The notes under the pieces were generated by a model. The model worked only from the letters and a program-made list of their open reading frames with translations, did not search any database and had not been told where the DNA came from. This document shows positions 25,449 to 33,773 of a stretch of DNA of 64,000 bases, piece by piece. A program made the position numbers and the translations under genes. The stretch comes from JAGVSV01 sp050952845 (GTDB lineage Bacteria > Bacillota > Clostridia > Christensenellales > Aristaeellaceae), in NCBI GenBank assembly GCA_050952845.1, contig JBMNLP010000001.1, positions 186,001-250,000 on the forward strand, written 5' to 3'. Numbering within the stretch: position 1 is the first letter of the stretch; every line of letters starts with the position of its first letter.

Positions 25449-27521
25449 TTACAGCATGTGCTCCGTCCGGGCGATGATATGATCCTGGTACTCCTTGTCC
25501 AGCTCAACAAAGTATCCGCTCCAGCCCCATACGCGGACGATCAGGTTGCGGTGTGCGTCAGGGTTTTCGCGCGCCGCCAACAGCGTGTCGCGGTTGATGG
25601 CGTTCAGCTGCAGCTGGTGGCCGCCCATCTCCATAAACCTGCGCACCAGCGTCGCCACCTTGTCCAGCGCCTGCTCGTTGCGGAACAGCGTGTCGTGCAG
25701 CTCCAGCGTCAATGGGCCTCCGTTGCATACCCGCCGCAGGTTGGGCTTTGCAAACGACTGCGTGATGGATACCGGCCCTTTCAGCCGCGCAAACAGGCTG
25801 GGGGAATAGTTGGCCGCCAGCCCCTCGCCTGCCCTGCGCCCATCTGCTGTGGCTGGCATGTTGTCCGCGTGCCATAGGTAGTACATGGCCGAACCCGTGC
25901 CTGCGCGGAAGATGCCGCCGCGCTCATTGACAAGGCCCGCCAGGCTGTCGGCAAAGGCGTCCAGCAGCTCTGTGGCCAGGCTGTCCACCTTAGGGTCATT
26001 GTTACCCATCTTGGGCGCATCATAGCGCAGCTTGGCCAGCAGGTCGGGGTGATGTTCAAAGTCGGTTTCCAGCGCCGAGAGCAATTCATCCCCCGATACG
26101 CTGCCGCCGTACACGAAGCACTGCACCGCCGCCAGCGAATCGGCAGCCGTGGCAATGCCGGTGCCATGCAGCCCATAGTTGTTGTATACGCTGCCGAGCG
26201 AGACATCCCGCACCCGGTCGCCGGGGATGTCCATCATCAGCGTCAGGAAAGGCGCCGGGAAGATATAGAGGTTTTTTGTGGCTTCCGCGCAGGCCAGCGC
26301 CTGTGCGCGGATGTTTTGTTTGACGGCGTCCATCAGGGCGGGAAACGGCTTCGATGCCGTCAGGCTGTCGGCGATGGCTTGCCGGGCCGCTTCAGCAAGG
26401 CTGACGGCGCCGATATTCGGGACGTCCATGCCCCTGCCCGGCACAATGAACTCCCAGCATGCAGCCACCGTGTAGTTGTAAGCGTCTTCCTCCGCGTAGC
26501 CGTAGTCCATCAGCGCCGGGATGACCACCTCATCGTTGGCGTACTGTGGAAACCCCAGCCCCTGGCGCGTCAGCTCGGCGCCCAGGCGGTACAGCGCGGG
26601 CGGCGTCTGCGCATTGACGCGCAGGCTGACCTTCGGGTCGATCAGCGCCAGAGAAAGACTGGCTTTCAGGCACAGCTCCGTCAGCTTGTTGGCGCTGTCC
26701 GTACCGTCGGGGTTCAGGCCTGCCAGCATCATGCTCTGCCCGTTGTCCCCCTGCTGCATGCCGAAATACAGGTCGCTGTCGCGGTTGAAGGTAAGGAAAA
26801 ACTCCTCCAGCCATTCCTGCGCCGTTTCCTTCGTCAGCAGCCCCCGGTCCATGTCGGCTTTGAAGTAGGGGTACATGAACTGATCAAAGCGACCGATGGT
26901 GTTGTGGTAGTTGCCGCCCAGCCACATCGTGAAGTGGATGATCCGGAACATCTGCAGCGCCTGGGGAAAGGTCTCCGGCGCGTGCATGGGCACCCGGGAC
27001 AGCGTGGCTGCAATGTCGTCCCGGCCTTCTGCCAGGGCGAGGGCGCGGTACCTGTCGCTCAGACGTTGAACGGCGTCTAAGATGCCCTCCTGCAGCAGGA
27101 GGTAATCCGCCTCCTCCGCGCGGCTTGCTTGCCGAAGCTCCGCGGCGTGGGTGGTCAGTCTATGCCGTACGCTTTGGAAACCTGTGTCCATCAGCCTGGT
27201 ATAGTCCACGCAGATGTTGCATACCTCGCCCTGCTCGTGCAGGGTGTGCGTCCGCTTGATGTTCGCCAGTTCCTCCTGCGTAAACAGGCTGTACACGGTG
27301 GGGTTGGTCCGGGTGAACACAATGCGCTCCTGCGGGAACAGCACCGGCGTTTCGGTGTCCAGCATACAGACCAGGCGCTCTGCCGCCCGCCGGACATCGG
27401 GCACGTTTTTCTGCGCGAAATCCGTGGCTAAGCGGTATACATCGCCGGGCGGTTTCCGCGCCTGGTGGTGGGCTTTGTCGGTGATAAAAAACTGCCTGAG
27501 GAAACGGATTCTCTCTGTCAT
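25449..27521 (-). CDS. Second glycyl-radical enzyme, divergent type with CWE active site
   Basis: A 690-residue glycyl-radical enzyme. The radical motif reads RVWGWSGYF with Gly666 as radical carrier, and the catalytic cysteine is Cys355 in AACWEFIVPG. Trp after the cysteine differs from the CVE of known dehydratases and from the Cys-Cys of pyruvate formate-lyase, and an aromatic before the radical Gly is also unusual, so the substrate is open. It overlaps the activase gene by 4 bases. The operon contains a glycosidase, a polyol dehydrogenase, a Gfo/Idh dehydrogenase and a Hyi-like isomerase, which points to dehydration or C-C cleavage of a sugar, polyol or sugar acid. That is inference. Confidence 0.88.
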   Translation of the reverse strand: MTERIRFLRQFFITDKAHHQARKPPGDVYRLATDFAQKNVPDVRRAAERLVCMLDTETPVLFPQERIVFTRTNPTVYSLFTQEELANIKRTHTLHEQGEVCNICVDYTRLMDTGFQSVRHRLTTHAAELRQASRAEEADYLLLQEGILDAVQRLSDRYRALALAEGRDDIAATLSRVPMHAPETFPQALQMFRIIHFTMWLGGNYHNTIGRFDQFMYPYFKADMDRGLLTKETAQEWLEEFFLTFNRDSDLYFGMQQGDNGQSMMLAGLNPDGTDSANKLTELCLKASLSLALIDPKVSLRVNAQTPPALYRLGAELTRQGLGFPQYANDEVVIPALMDYGYAEEDAYNYTVAACWEFIVPGRGMDVPNIGAVSLAEAARQAIADSLTASKPFPALMDAVKQNIRAQALACAEATKNLYIFPAPFLTLMMDIPGDRVRDVSLGSVYNNYGLHGTGIATAADSLAAVQCFVYGGSVSGDELLSALETDFEHHPDLLAKLRYDAPKMGNNDPKVDSLATELLDAFADSLAGLVNERGGIFRAGTGSAMYYLWHADNMPATADGRRAGEGLAANYSPSLFARLKGPVSITQSFAKPNLRRVCNGGPLTLELHDTLFRNEQALDKVATLVRRFMEMGGHQLQLNAINRDTLLAARENPDAHRNLIVRVWGWSGYFVELDKEYQDHIIARTEHML

Positions 27522-28393
27522 AATACCCTGCTCCTGATGCCGTAGCGGCTGAATAGGTCCTGGTTGATGTATAATGGTCGATCGGTGTCAAAGTCCGGTT
27601 CATAAACCTTGCCGGCCATGGCGTACTTGGCGCCGGCGGTCTTGTGGTAGGGCAGCAGCTCGACGCCGATGAGGGCGGGTGCGCCACTGATCAATGCGGC
27701 GACGCTCTGATAGTGCGCGTCGTTGTCGTTGACGCCAGGGATCACGGGGATCCTGATGATAAACGGCGTGCTGCCCGCGCAAAGCAGCGCGGCGTTGTCT
27801 AAAATGCCGGCGTTGCTGACGCCGGTGTACCGCCTGTGCACCGCGTCGTCCATGCTTTTTAAATCGAACATGATCAGGTCGAACGCCGCCATAAACCCTT
27901 TAAAAGCATCCTTGCTGCCATAGCCTGACGTTTCCACAGCGGTGTGAATGCCATCGGGCAGCAGCGACAGCGTTTCCAATACAAACGCCGCCTGCATCAG
28001 CGGTTCGCCGCCCGTAAAGGTGACCCCGCCGCCTGCCCGCTGATAGTACGCCGCGTTTTCCATCAGCTTGTTCGCCAACTGGGCTGCCGACATGTGCTCC
28101 CCGGCAATTCTGCGGAGGCGTTGCGGGCAGGCAGGTACGCACAAACCGCACGCTGTGCAGACAGCCGGTTGGTTGCCCTGCTGCCCCGGCGCTGCCTGCG
28201 GGCACACCGCCATGCACCGGCCGCAATCCGTGCATCCATTGGGCGATACCATCAGCTCTGGGCTTGCGACCAGCCCTTCGGGGTTGTGACACCACGCGCA
28301 GCGCAACGGGCAACCTTTCAGAAACACAGTTTGCCGGATGCCCGGCCCGTCATGGAACGCGCCCTCATGGATATCAAAAATCAAGCCGGTCAT
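27518..28393 (-). CDS. Glycyl-radical enzyme activating enzyme (radical SAM), second copy
   Basis: A 291-residue activase: DGPGIRQTVFLKG, radical SAM motif CPLRCAWC, two ferredoxin-like cluster motifs (CTDCGRCMAVC and CTACGLCVPAC) and TFTGGEP for SAM binding. It is the first gene of the six-gene minus-strand operon, behind AGGAGGACAGCGCC. Its stop overlaps the start of the glycyl-radical enzyme gene by 4 bases. It would install the radical on Gly666 of that enzyme. Putting the activase before its enzyme ensures it is translated first. Confidence 0.92.
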   Translation of the reverse strand: MTGLIFDIHEGAFHDGPGIRQTVFLKGCPLRCAWCHNPEGLVASPELMVSPNGCTDCGRCMAVCPQAAPGQQGNQPAVCTACGLCVPACPQRLRRIAGEHMSAAQLANKLMENAAYYQRAGGGVTFTGGEPLMQAAFVLETLSLLPDGIHTAVETSGYGSKDAFKGFMAAFDLIMFDLKSMDDAVHRRYTGVSNAGILDNAALLCAGSTPFIIRIPVIPGVNDNDAHYQSVAALISGAPALIGVELLPYHKTAGAKYAMAGKVYEPDFDTDRPLYINQDLFSRYGIRSRVL

Positions 28394-28444
28394 GGCGCTG
28401 TCCTCCTGCGGGTGCCTTCCTGCCTTGTGGGAACGACTGGTTTC

Positions 28445-28473
28445 AGTGTAGCCGCAGCGGGGAGCGATGTCAA
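28445..28473 (-). promoter_or_regulatory. Promoter of the second glycyl-radical operon
   Basis: On the minus strand a perfect TTGACA (reverse of 28468-28473) is 17 bases from TACACT (reverse of 28445-28450), about 50 bases upstream of the activase start. The ISAs1 element lies just behind the -35 and leaves it intact. Confidence 0.7.
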
Positions 28474-28482
28474 CTACGCTAC

Positions 28483-29825
28483 GCTGCGCTGCCAGGGCAA
28501 TCGCTTATTGCGAAATTATTAAGAGATATTAAGTTTTTATGACCAAAAGGAGTTTTCAATCCTGTCGCGAATATATGATACGGAGGTGATGGGGATGAGA
28601 AAGCTCAACAAGTCAGAAAGTCAGATATTTCTGGCGCTGTTATCAGAAATACCGGACTATCGAAAAGGAAACGCAGTCAAACATAAGCTGGAAGAGATCA
28701 TAGCCATCGGGATTCTGGCGATCCTATGCGGAGCGGATACTTTTGTCGGTATGATGATGTTTGGTCAGACGCATTACGAGGAGCTCAAGGTATATATGGA
28801 ACTGCCTAAGGGGATTCCTTCCCATGATGTATTTGGTGATGTATTCAGCCGGATAGACCGTGAGGCAGTGACAAAATGCTTTGAGAAATGGCTTGTAAAC
28901 CTGAAAAAGAAGCTATGGGGAAAAGATGAACATCATATGATCGCCATTGATGGGAAAACCATACGTCGCAGCCAGCATGAAACCCATAAGGCGCATCATG
29001 TGATTACAGCGTATTGCAGCGATCTTCAGTTGGTGTTAGGGCAATGCTGTACAGAGGAGAAAAGCAACGAGATCACCGCGATCCCTGAATTACTTGATGA
29101 TCTTGATATCAAAGGCAGCACGGTGACGATTGATGCGATAGGAACGCAAAAGACCATTGTTTCCAAGATACAGGCCAAAGAGGGTGACTATATCCTTGCA
29201 TTGAAGGGAAATCAAGGCGGTATGTTTGAAGAAATCAGTGAGAACAGTCTGCTGTTGATGAAGGAGAAGAGTAAAAAAGAACTCAAAGCCTTGGGACTAT
29301 TTCATGAGACAATGGACAAAGATCATGGTCGGATAGAAAAGCGCTCCTGTTGGTTGTTTCCGGATTTGTCCTGGTATGAGAACAGTCAGGATTGGCCGGG
29401 ATTGCATGGGGCAGCGCTCATCCGTTCGGAACGAACCGAGACGGGCAAACCCACCACTTCCAGCGACCGGTGGTTCATCTATAGCCGCGAAGGCCTGACG
29501 GCTGAAGAATTCCTGCAGATGCAGCGCAGTCACTGGGCGATAGAAAACAATCTGCATTGGACACTGGATGTTCTTTTCAAGGAGGATGATGCGCACATTC
29601 GCATAGGACATGCGGCGGTTATTCTAAACATGTTCAGAAAACTTGCGCTTCAGATGCTGAAGCACGATACCACAGTCCAAGGCAGCATGACGTCCAAACG
29701 GCTGCGCTGTGCGTGGGACTTCAAGTATGCCCTACAGGTGGTGATGGGGGCAAAATGATAAGGATGAGGTAAAATGCTGAACCCAGATGGGGCAATTCCG
29801 TAAGCGATTGCCCTGGCTGCGCTGC
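28483..29825 (+). mobile_element. ISAs1-family insertion sequence with 10-bp target duplication
   Basis: The element spans 28493-29815. CAGGGCAATCGCTTA begins the left end (28493-28507) and its reverse complement closes the right end (29801-29815). The direct repeat GCTGCGCTGC flanks both sides (28483-28492 and 29816-29825); ISAs1 elements typically make 8-10 bp duplications. The perfect duplication and intact transposase suggest a recent insertion. It separates two divergent promoters. Confidence 0.9.
28586..29758 (+). CDS. ISAs1-family DDE transposase
   Basis: A 390-residue transposase of the ISAs1 type. The N-terminal DDE_Tnp_1-associated domain (IPDYRKGNAVKHKLEEI, AILCGADTF) is followed by the catalytic core: AIDGKTIRRSQ with the first Asp, TIDAIGTQ with the second, and RSHWAIENNLHWTLDV with the Glu. 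The frame is complete. An alternative start is the ATG at 28595 after GGAGGTGATGGGG, giving MRKLNKSE; spacing slightly favours it. The ends and duplication of the element are described in its own entry. Confidence 0.92.
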   Translation: MMGMRKLNKSESQIFLALLSEIPDYRKGNAVKHKLEEIIAIGILAILCGADTFVGMMMFGQTHYEELKVYMELPKGIPSHDVFGDVFSRIDREAVTKCFEKWLVNLKKKLWGKDEHHMIAIDGKTIRRSQHETHKAHHVITAYCSDLQLVLGQCCTEEKSNEITAIPELLDDLDIKGSTVTIDAIGTQKTIVSKIQAKEGDYILALKGNQGGMFEEISENSLLLMKEKSKKELKALGLFHETMDKDHGRIEKRSCWLFPDLSWYENSQDWPGLHGAALIRSERTETGKPTTSSDRWFIYSREGLTAEEFLQMQRSHWAIENNLHWTLDVLFKEDDAHIRIGHAAVILNMFRKLALQMLKHDTTVQGSMTSKRLRCAWDFKYALQVVMGAK

Positions 29826-29829
29826 GGAC

Positions 29830-29872
29830 TTGACATTAGTTGCGCACGTCGATATAATGGGAACATATGTTC
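29830..29872 (+). promoter_or_regulatory. Consensus sigma-A promoter with LexA (SOS) box
   Basis: TTGACA (29830-29835), 17 bases, TATAAT (29853-29858): a perfect consensus promoter. GAACATATGTTC at 29861-29872 is an exact match to the core of the Gram-positive LexA box (GAAC-N4-GTTC) and covers the expected transcription start, where a repressor would block initiation. The promoter reads into the DivIC-like and Ppx/GppA-like genes. Confidence 0.8.
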
Positions 29873-29895
29873 TTTCGATGTGAAGACAGGACTTA

Positions 29896-29924
29896 TTCCC
29901 AAAGCACAGGTTCTCTGGTATAAT
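29896..29924 (+). promoter_or_regulatory. Second, extended -10 promoter for the DivIC-like gene
   Basis: TATAAT at 29919-29924 is preceded by TGG, an extended -10, with TTCCCA 17 bases upstream as a moderate -35. It lies downstream of the LexA-box promoter and could give SOS-independent basal expression. Confidence 0.55.
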
Positions 29925-29944
29925 CATCGCAACAGGAGGCAAGT

Positions 29945-30316
29945 ATGGCGCGCAGAAGGTTGGCTTTTTACAGGATGAAAGAGGTCCGTGTGCCCGGGGT
30001 GGTGGTGGCGGCGCTGATGTTTGTCATTGTGGCGGTGGGCAGCATGGTCAATGCCCGGCTGCAGGACAACGTCGACAGCCTGCGGGTGACAGTGGTCCAG
30101 GCGAATAATGCCTATGTCATGGAGCAGAAGCGTGTCACCGAGCTGACAGAAAAGTTGAAGTTAACCACTGACGATGACTTTATTGCCAACGAGGCGCGCA
30201 CGCGCTACGGTTACCTCGCCGAAGGGGAAATCCGTTATGTGGTTACCAACCCCGAGGTGTTGTGGGACAATGGTGTCCCTCCGGTTGACGGCGCCGCCGA
30301 TCAGGGGCAGCCATGA
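29945..30316 (+). CDS. FtsB/DivIC-family septum formation initiator
   Basis: A 123-residue single-pass membrane protein. A short basic N-terminus precedes a membrane helix at about 19-37. A coiled coil at about 40-80 is followed by the family's C-terminal signature, EARTRYGYLAEGEIRYVV. Such proteins join DivIB/FtsQ and FtsL in the divisome and control septal synthesis. The start has AGGAGGCAAGT in front. The gene overlaps the next one (Ppx/GppA-like) by 4 bases. The upstream promoter carries a LexA box, so expression may rise on DNA damage; that is unusual for a division activator. Confidence 0.88.
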   Translation: MARRRLAFYRMKEVRVPGVVVAALMFVIVAVGSMVNARLQDNVDSLRVTVVQANNAYVMEQKRVTELTEKLKLTTDDDFIANEARTRYGYLAEGEIRYVVTNPEVLWDNGVPPVDGAADQGQP

Positions 30317-31221
30317 CGCCCAGCCGTGCGGCGGTCGTTGTAATCGGCAGCAACTCCACCCGCATGCTCACTGCGGACGCGGTCAGGGCGCTCAGAAACC
30401 CTGTGCGCGGACGCGTCGAAACCCGCCTTTTCCTGTCCATGGATAGGGGCGGTTTTTTTTCTGAAGAGGGGATAGCGGGCGCTATGCGCTCGGTGTGCCT
30501 GTTAAAGGAGCGGGCTGAGCAGGCGGGTGCGGAGGAAATATCCTTGTTGGCTACCAGCGCCGCGCGCGACGCCGCGAACACAGCTGCGCTGGCCCGCGCC
30601 ATCCGCGACGCCACGGGGCTTGAGATGCTGGTGCTGGATAACAGGCTGGAGGCGCTGCTTTCCTATCTGGGTGCTGTGTCGGCGCTGGAGGCCGGCGTTT
30701 CAGCCGGCGTCATCGATGTGGGCGGTGGGTCCGTCGAGGTGGCGGTCGGCACAGGCGGCCAAATCGCCTATACCGCCAGCCTGCAGCTGGGCGCGTCCCG
30801 GCTGTATGCCGGCTATCCCATCAATGTACCTGAGGACGTCGCACCGGCGTTGGATGCCGCGGCACAGATAGCGCGTGCTTTGCCGCCGCTGCCTTTCCGG
30901 CCGGAGCGGTGGATCGTGGTGGGCGGCACGGGTATGGCGCTCCGCGACATCATGCTGGCGTTGCCGGCGGGCACGGTGGTTGAAGCCAATTTTCCTTTTA
31001 CCAGGGATGACGCGTTGGCGCAGCTAAGCATGCTGGCTGCCCTGCCGCCGGAAAAGCGCCGGGGCGTGACGGGGCTGCCCGCAGGCCGCGAGCATATCCT
31101 CCCCACGGGGCTGGCGGCGATGTTGGCTGTGATGGATGCTGTGGGCGCGGGCGCTGCCGAGGTGACGGCGCGCTGCAACTGCGACGGGTTTCTGCTGTAT
31201 CGCATGGAAGAGGAAATTTAG
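30313..31221 (+). CDS. Ppx/GppA-family phosphatase (exopolyphosphatase-like)
   Basis: A 302-residue, one-module Ppx/GppA protein of the ASKHA fold. VIGSNSTRML near residue 11 is the first phosphate loop, ATSAARDAAN near 80 matches the conserved TSA.R.A.N motif with Arg and Asn, and VIDVGGGSVEV near 133 is the second phosphate loop. It would hydrolyse polyphosphate or pppGpp. It overlaps the DivIC-like gene by 4 bases, so the two are translationally coupled. This pairing is common in Clostridia. Confidence 0.9.
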   Translation: MTPSRAAVVVIGSNSTRMLTADAVRALRNPVRGRVETRLFLSMDRGGFFSEEGIAGAMRSVCLLKERAEQAGAEEISLLATSAARDAANTAALARAIRDATGLEMLVLDNRLEALLSYLGAVSALEAGVSAGVIDVGGGSVEVAVGTGGQIAYTASLQLGASRLYAGYPINVPEDVAPALDAAAQIARALPPLPFRPERWIVVGGTGMALRDIMLALPAGTVVEANFPFTRDDALAQLSMLAALPPEKRRGVTGLPAGREHILPTGLAAMLAVMDAVGAGAAEVTARCNCDGFLLYRMEEEI

Positions 31222-31414
31222 TGGCATACATCAACGCGGGCAACGCCGGCCTGATGGGATATGGACTGTGCGTGTGGTGTATGGGCTTTAGTAGCCTGAA
31301 CAGCCGGATACAACAGTGGGTGCTGCTGCGCCTGCCCGGCGCCGACCCGGTATATGGAGAGGATGGCCTGGCTGCACACAGCAGGAGTTTTTGTCTTTGG
31401 AGGAGGTGCCTGTT

Positions 31415-33742
31415 ATGAAACGCGTACTGGTGCTGACAGCGCTGTTGCTGAGCCTGTTCTGTGTAGGGGTGGCGGCGTGGGCGGAGGAAGGCCCTTATCG
31501 CTATCGGCTGGATGGGGCGGGCGGAGCGCATCTGGTGCAATATCTGGGGGCAGAGAGCAGCCTGGTGTTGCCCGAGCAGCTGGGCGGTTACCCCCTGGTC
31601 GGCATGGACAGGGATGCCTTTGTGGGCGCAGAGAACCTCAGGGAGCTGACCCTGCCCATAAGCTTGCAGGAAATCCAGGGCAACCCAATGACGGCGGGGG
31701 ATTTCGTCATCCGGGTGCCACAGGGCCACAGCGTCTTCACGATCTATAACGAAGCGCTATATAACAAGGCCCTCACCCACTTGTACGGGCACCCCCGCAC
31801 CAGCAGCCAGACGGCCTACATCGCGCCGCCCACCCTGATCAGCATTGGCGACGGAGCGCTGTACCGCTGCAGCAACATACGGGAGGTATGGCTGTCCGGA
31901 GGTGTGCGCAGCATTGGCAGCCAGGCTTTCGCTGCCTGTGAGAACCTGCTGTACGTGTCGCTGAATGATGGCGATGTGCCCATGGAGATTGCGCTGGACG
32001 CCTTTGCCACCAACAGGAAGATCAGCTTTGGCTACGACGGTGAAGGCACATATGGACATGAGGCTGTTGCCTACAATGCCGTGCTTGGCTCCACACCCGC
32101 CTCCAGCCAGCCTGTGCCCCAGAGCAACTATGAGGCCAGGCAATGGCAGGGTGAAACCTATTGGATTGGGTATCATCAATCGGGCGACTTTATTTACAGG
32201 GATTTCGGGGCGGAAGCTGTTATCGTGGGTTACAGGGGCAATGCGTTGGATATTACCGTGCCCGCCAGCCTGGATGGCAAGCCCGTGGTGATGCTGGAGG
32301 ACCGTTGGCTGGGCGGCCATCATGATGTGCGCAGCGTGCGCCTGCCTGATACGCTGCTGGTAGCGGGAGATAGCGCCTTTGCTTACTACGGCAAGCTGCA
32401 GGAAGTATCGTTTTCCGGAAGCATGAATATATTGCACAAAAACTTGTTTGGAAGCGCTGTGTCCCTCAGCAGGCTGCAGCTGCCCGCTGGTGTCCGGGTG
32501 ATCGATGAACGCTGCTTTGCCTCATGCAAGGCGCTGCCTGCCCTCACGCTGCCCCAAAGCCTCGAGTACCTTCATCCCGATGCCTTTGCGCACAGCAATC
32601 AGCCGGCGCTGCAGGCGCCCGAAGGCAGCATCGCCCGTCGCTGGCAGAGCGTGTTGGAGGGAACGGCTCAGGGTGTATGGACCGAGGACACAGACGCCGG
32701 GGCAGAACCCCTCAGGGAACGCATTGCCGGGCATCTGGCTACAGCTGTCAGGGGCAAGGCGGATGACAGCCATATCGAGGCCATCACCCGCTATGTGGAA
32801 GACGCTGAGCCGATTGTCCGGGGATTATATGAGCAATGCCTGGACATGTACAGGGTGGGCCAGCTTGACTATCGCCGCGGCGGTCTATACACTCTTTCCG
32901 GCGATGACATAAACGAGAATAAAACGATTGATCCTGACGAACCGCCTGCCAACAGCATCAACCTCGACCTTAGTGATGACGCTGCGGACAAGCTGCTGCC
33001 CTACCGGACTTTCTTCCACGAATCCGGCCATGCTGTTGACGCCAATGTCGGTATACGCAGGGCTTATCAATTGGGACAGGACCTGAATTATTTTTCAAGT
33101 ACCTTCATCACCGATACCCCGGGGTATGACCGCGTAACGCTGGAAGAGGCTGCCCGCTTTGATGTATCAGCCAAGCTGCTGGCTACTGCCCACAGTTTTG
33201 CCGAGGATGAGGCTCAGGCACAGCGGGTGTTCAACATGCTGTGGGATAGATATGGCGTTGCCAAAGCTGCAAAAATAAGCGATCACGCGGTGCTGTACCA
33301 GGTAAAGATCTATTATGCGGCTGCTTTTCAAAAATTTGGAGGCGTTATCAGCGACATATATGGCGGCGTCACCAATAACCGGATACATCTCAAAGATTTG
33401 GAGAATATGGCCTCCATTCCTGCCAATGTCGTGAACCTGCTGAGCGAACTCCCGTTGAAGGACAAGCCCACCATATGGTTTGACATATCCCGTCATTCCG
33501 GCGATTATTGGTATTACAGCAAGGATGACCCGGAAAAGCCGCATATTCGCAAATACAGCAGCACGGGCGCGCTGCCCAATGAGCTGTTTGCCCACTATTT
33601 CAGCGCACGCATACGCGGCAGCGAAGAGGAGCTGAATCTCTTCCGCTATTTCCTGCCCGAGGCAACCCATGTGATGGAGGCTATGCTGCCCGCCATGCTG
33701 GAAGAAGCTAAAGCTATTCTGCTGGTATCCGAGGCAGAATAG
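31415..33742 (+). CDS. Secreted BspA-type leucine-rich-repeat protein with HExxH metallopeptidase domain
   Basis: A 775-residue protein when started at ATG 31415, which has GGAGGAGG in front and begins a clear Sec signal peptide (MKRVLVLTALLLSLFCVGVAAWA). Residues about 30-425 contain BspA/LRR_5 type repeats (LGGYPLVGMDRDAFVGAENLRELTLP and similar). The C-terminal part (about 430-775) has H535-E-S-G-H539, an HExxH zinc site, and a later Glu-rich helix NELFAHYFSARIRG that may give the third ligand. No sortase motif or wall-binding repeat is seen, so it is probably released or loosely bound. The combination suggests a secreted protease with a protein- or glycan-binding repeat arm. Confidence 0.75.
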   Translation: MKRVLVLTALLLSLFCVGVAAWAEEGPYRYRLDGAGGAHLVQYLGAESSLVLPEQLGGYPLVGMDRDAFVGAENLRELTLPISLQEIQGNPMTAGDFVIRVPQGHSVFTIYNEALYNKALTHLYGHPRTSSQTAYIAPPTLISIGDGALYRCSNIREVWLSGGVRSIGSQAFAACENLLYVSLNDGDVPMEIALDAFATNRKISFGYDGEGTYGHEAVAYNAVLGSTPASSQPVPQSNYEARQWQGETYWIGYHQSGDFIYRDFGAEAVIVGYRGNALDITVPASLDGKPVVMLEDRWLGGHHDVRSVRLPDTLLVAGDSAFAYYGKLQEVSFSGSMNILHKNLFGSAVSLSRLQLPAGVRVIDERCFASCKALPALTLPQSLEYLHPDAFAHSNQPALQAPEGSIARRWQSVLEGTAQGVWTEDTDAGAEPLRERIAGHLATAVRGKADDSHIEAITRYVEDAEPIVRGLYEQCLDMYRVGQLDYRRGGLYTLSGDDINENKTIDPDEPPANSINLDLSDDAADKLLPYRTFFHESGHAVDANVGIRRAYQLGQDLNYFSSTFITDTPGYDRVTLEEAARFDVSAKLLATAHSFAEDEAQAQRVFNMLWDRYGVAKAAKISDHAVLYQVKIYYAAAFQKFGGVISDIYGGVTNNRIHLKDLENMASIPANVVNLLSELPLKDKPTIWFDISRHSGDYWYYSKDDPEKPHIRKYSSTGALPNELFAHYFSARIRGSEEELNLFRYFLPEATHVMEAMLPAMLEEAKAILLVSEAE

Positions 33743-33773
33743 CCTGTGAGGCACGCAATATATCATTTTACCG

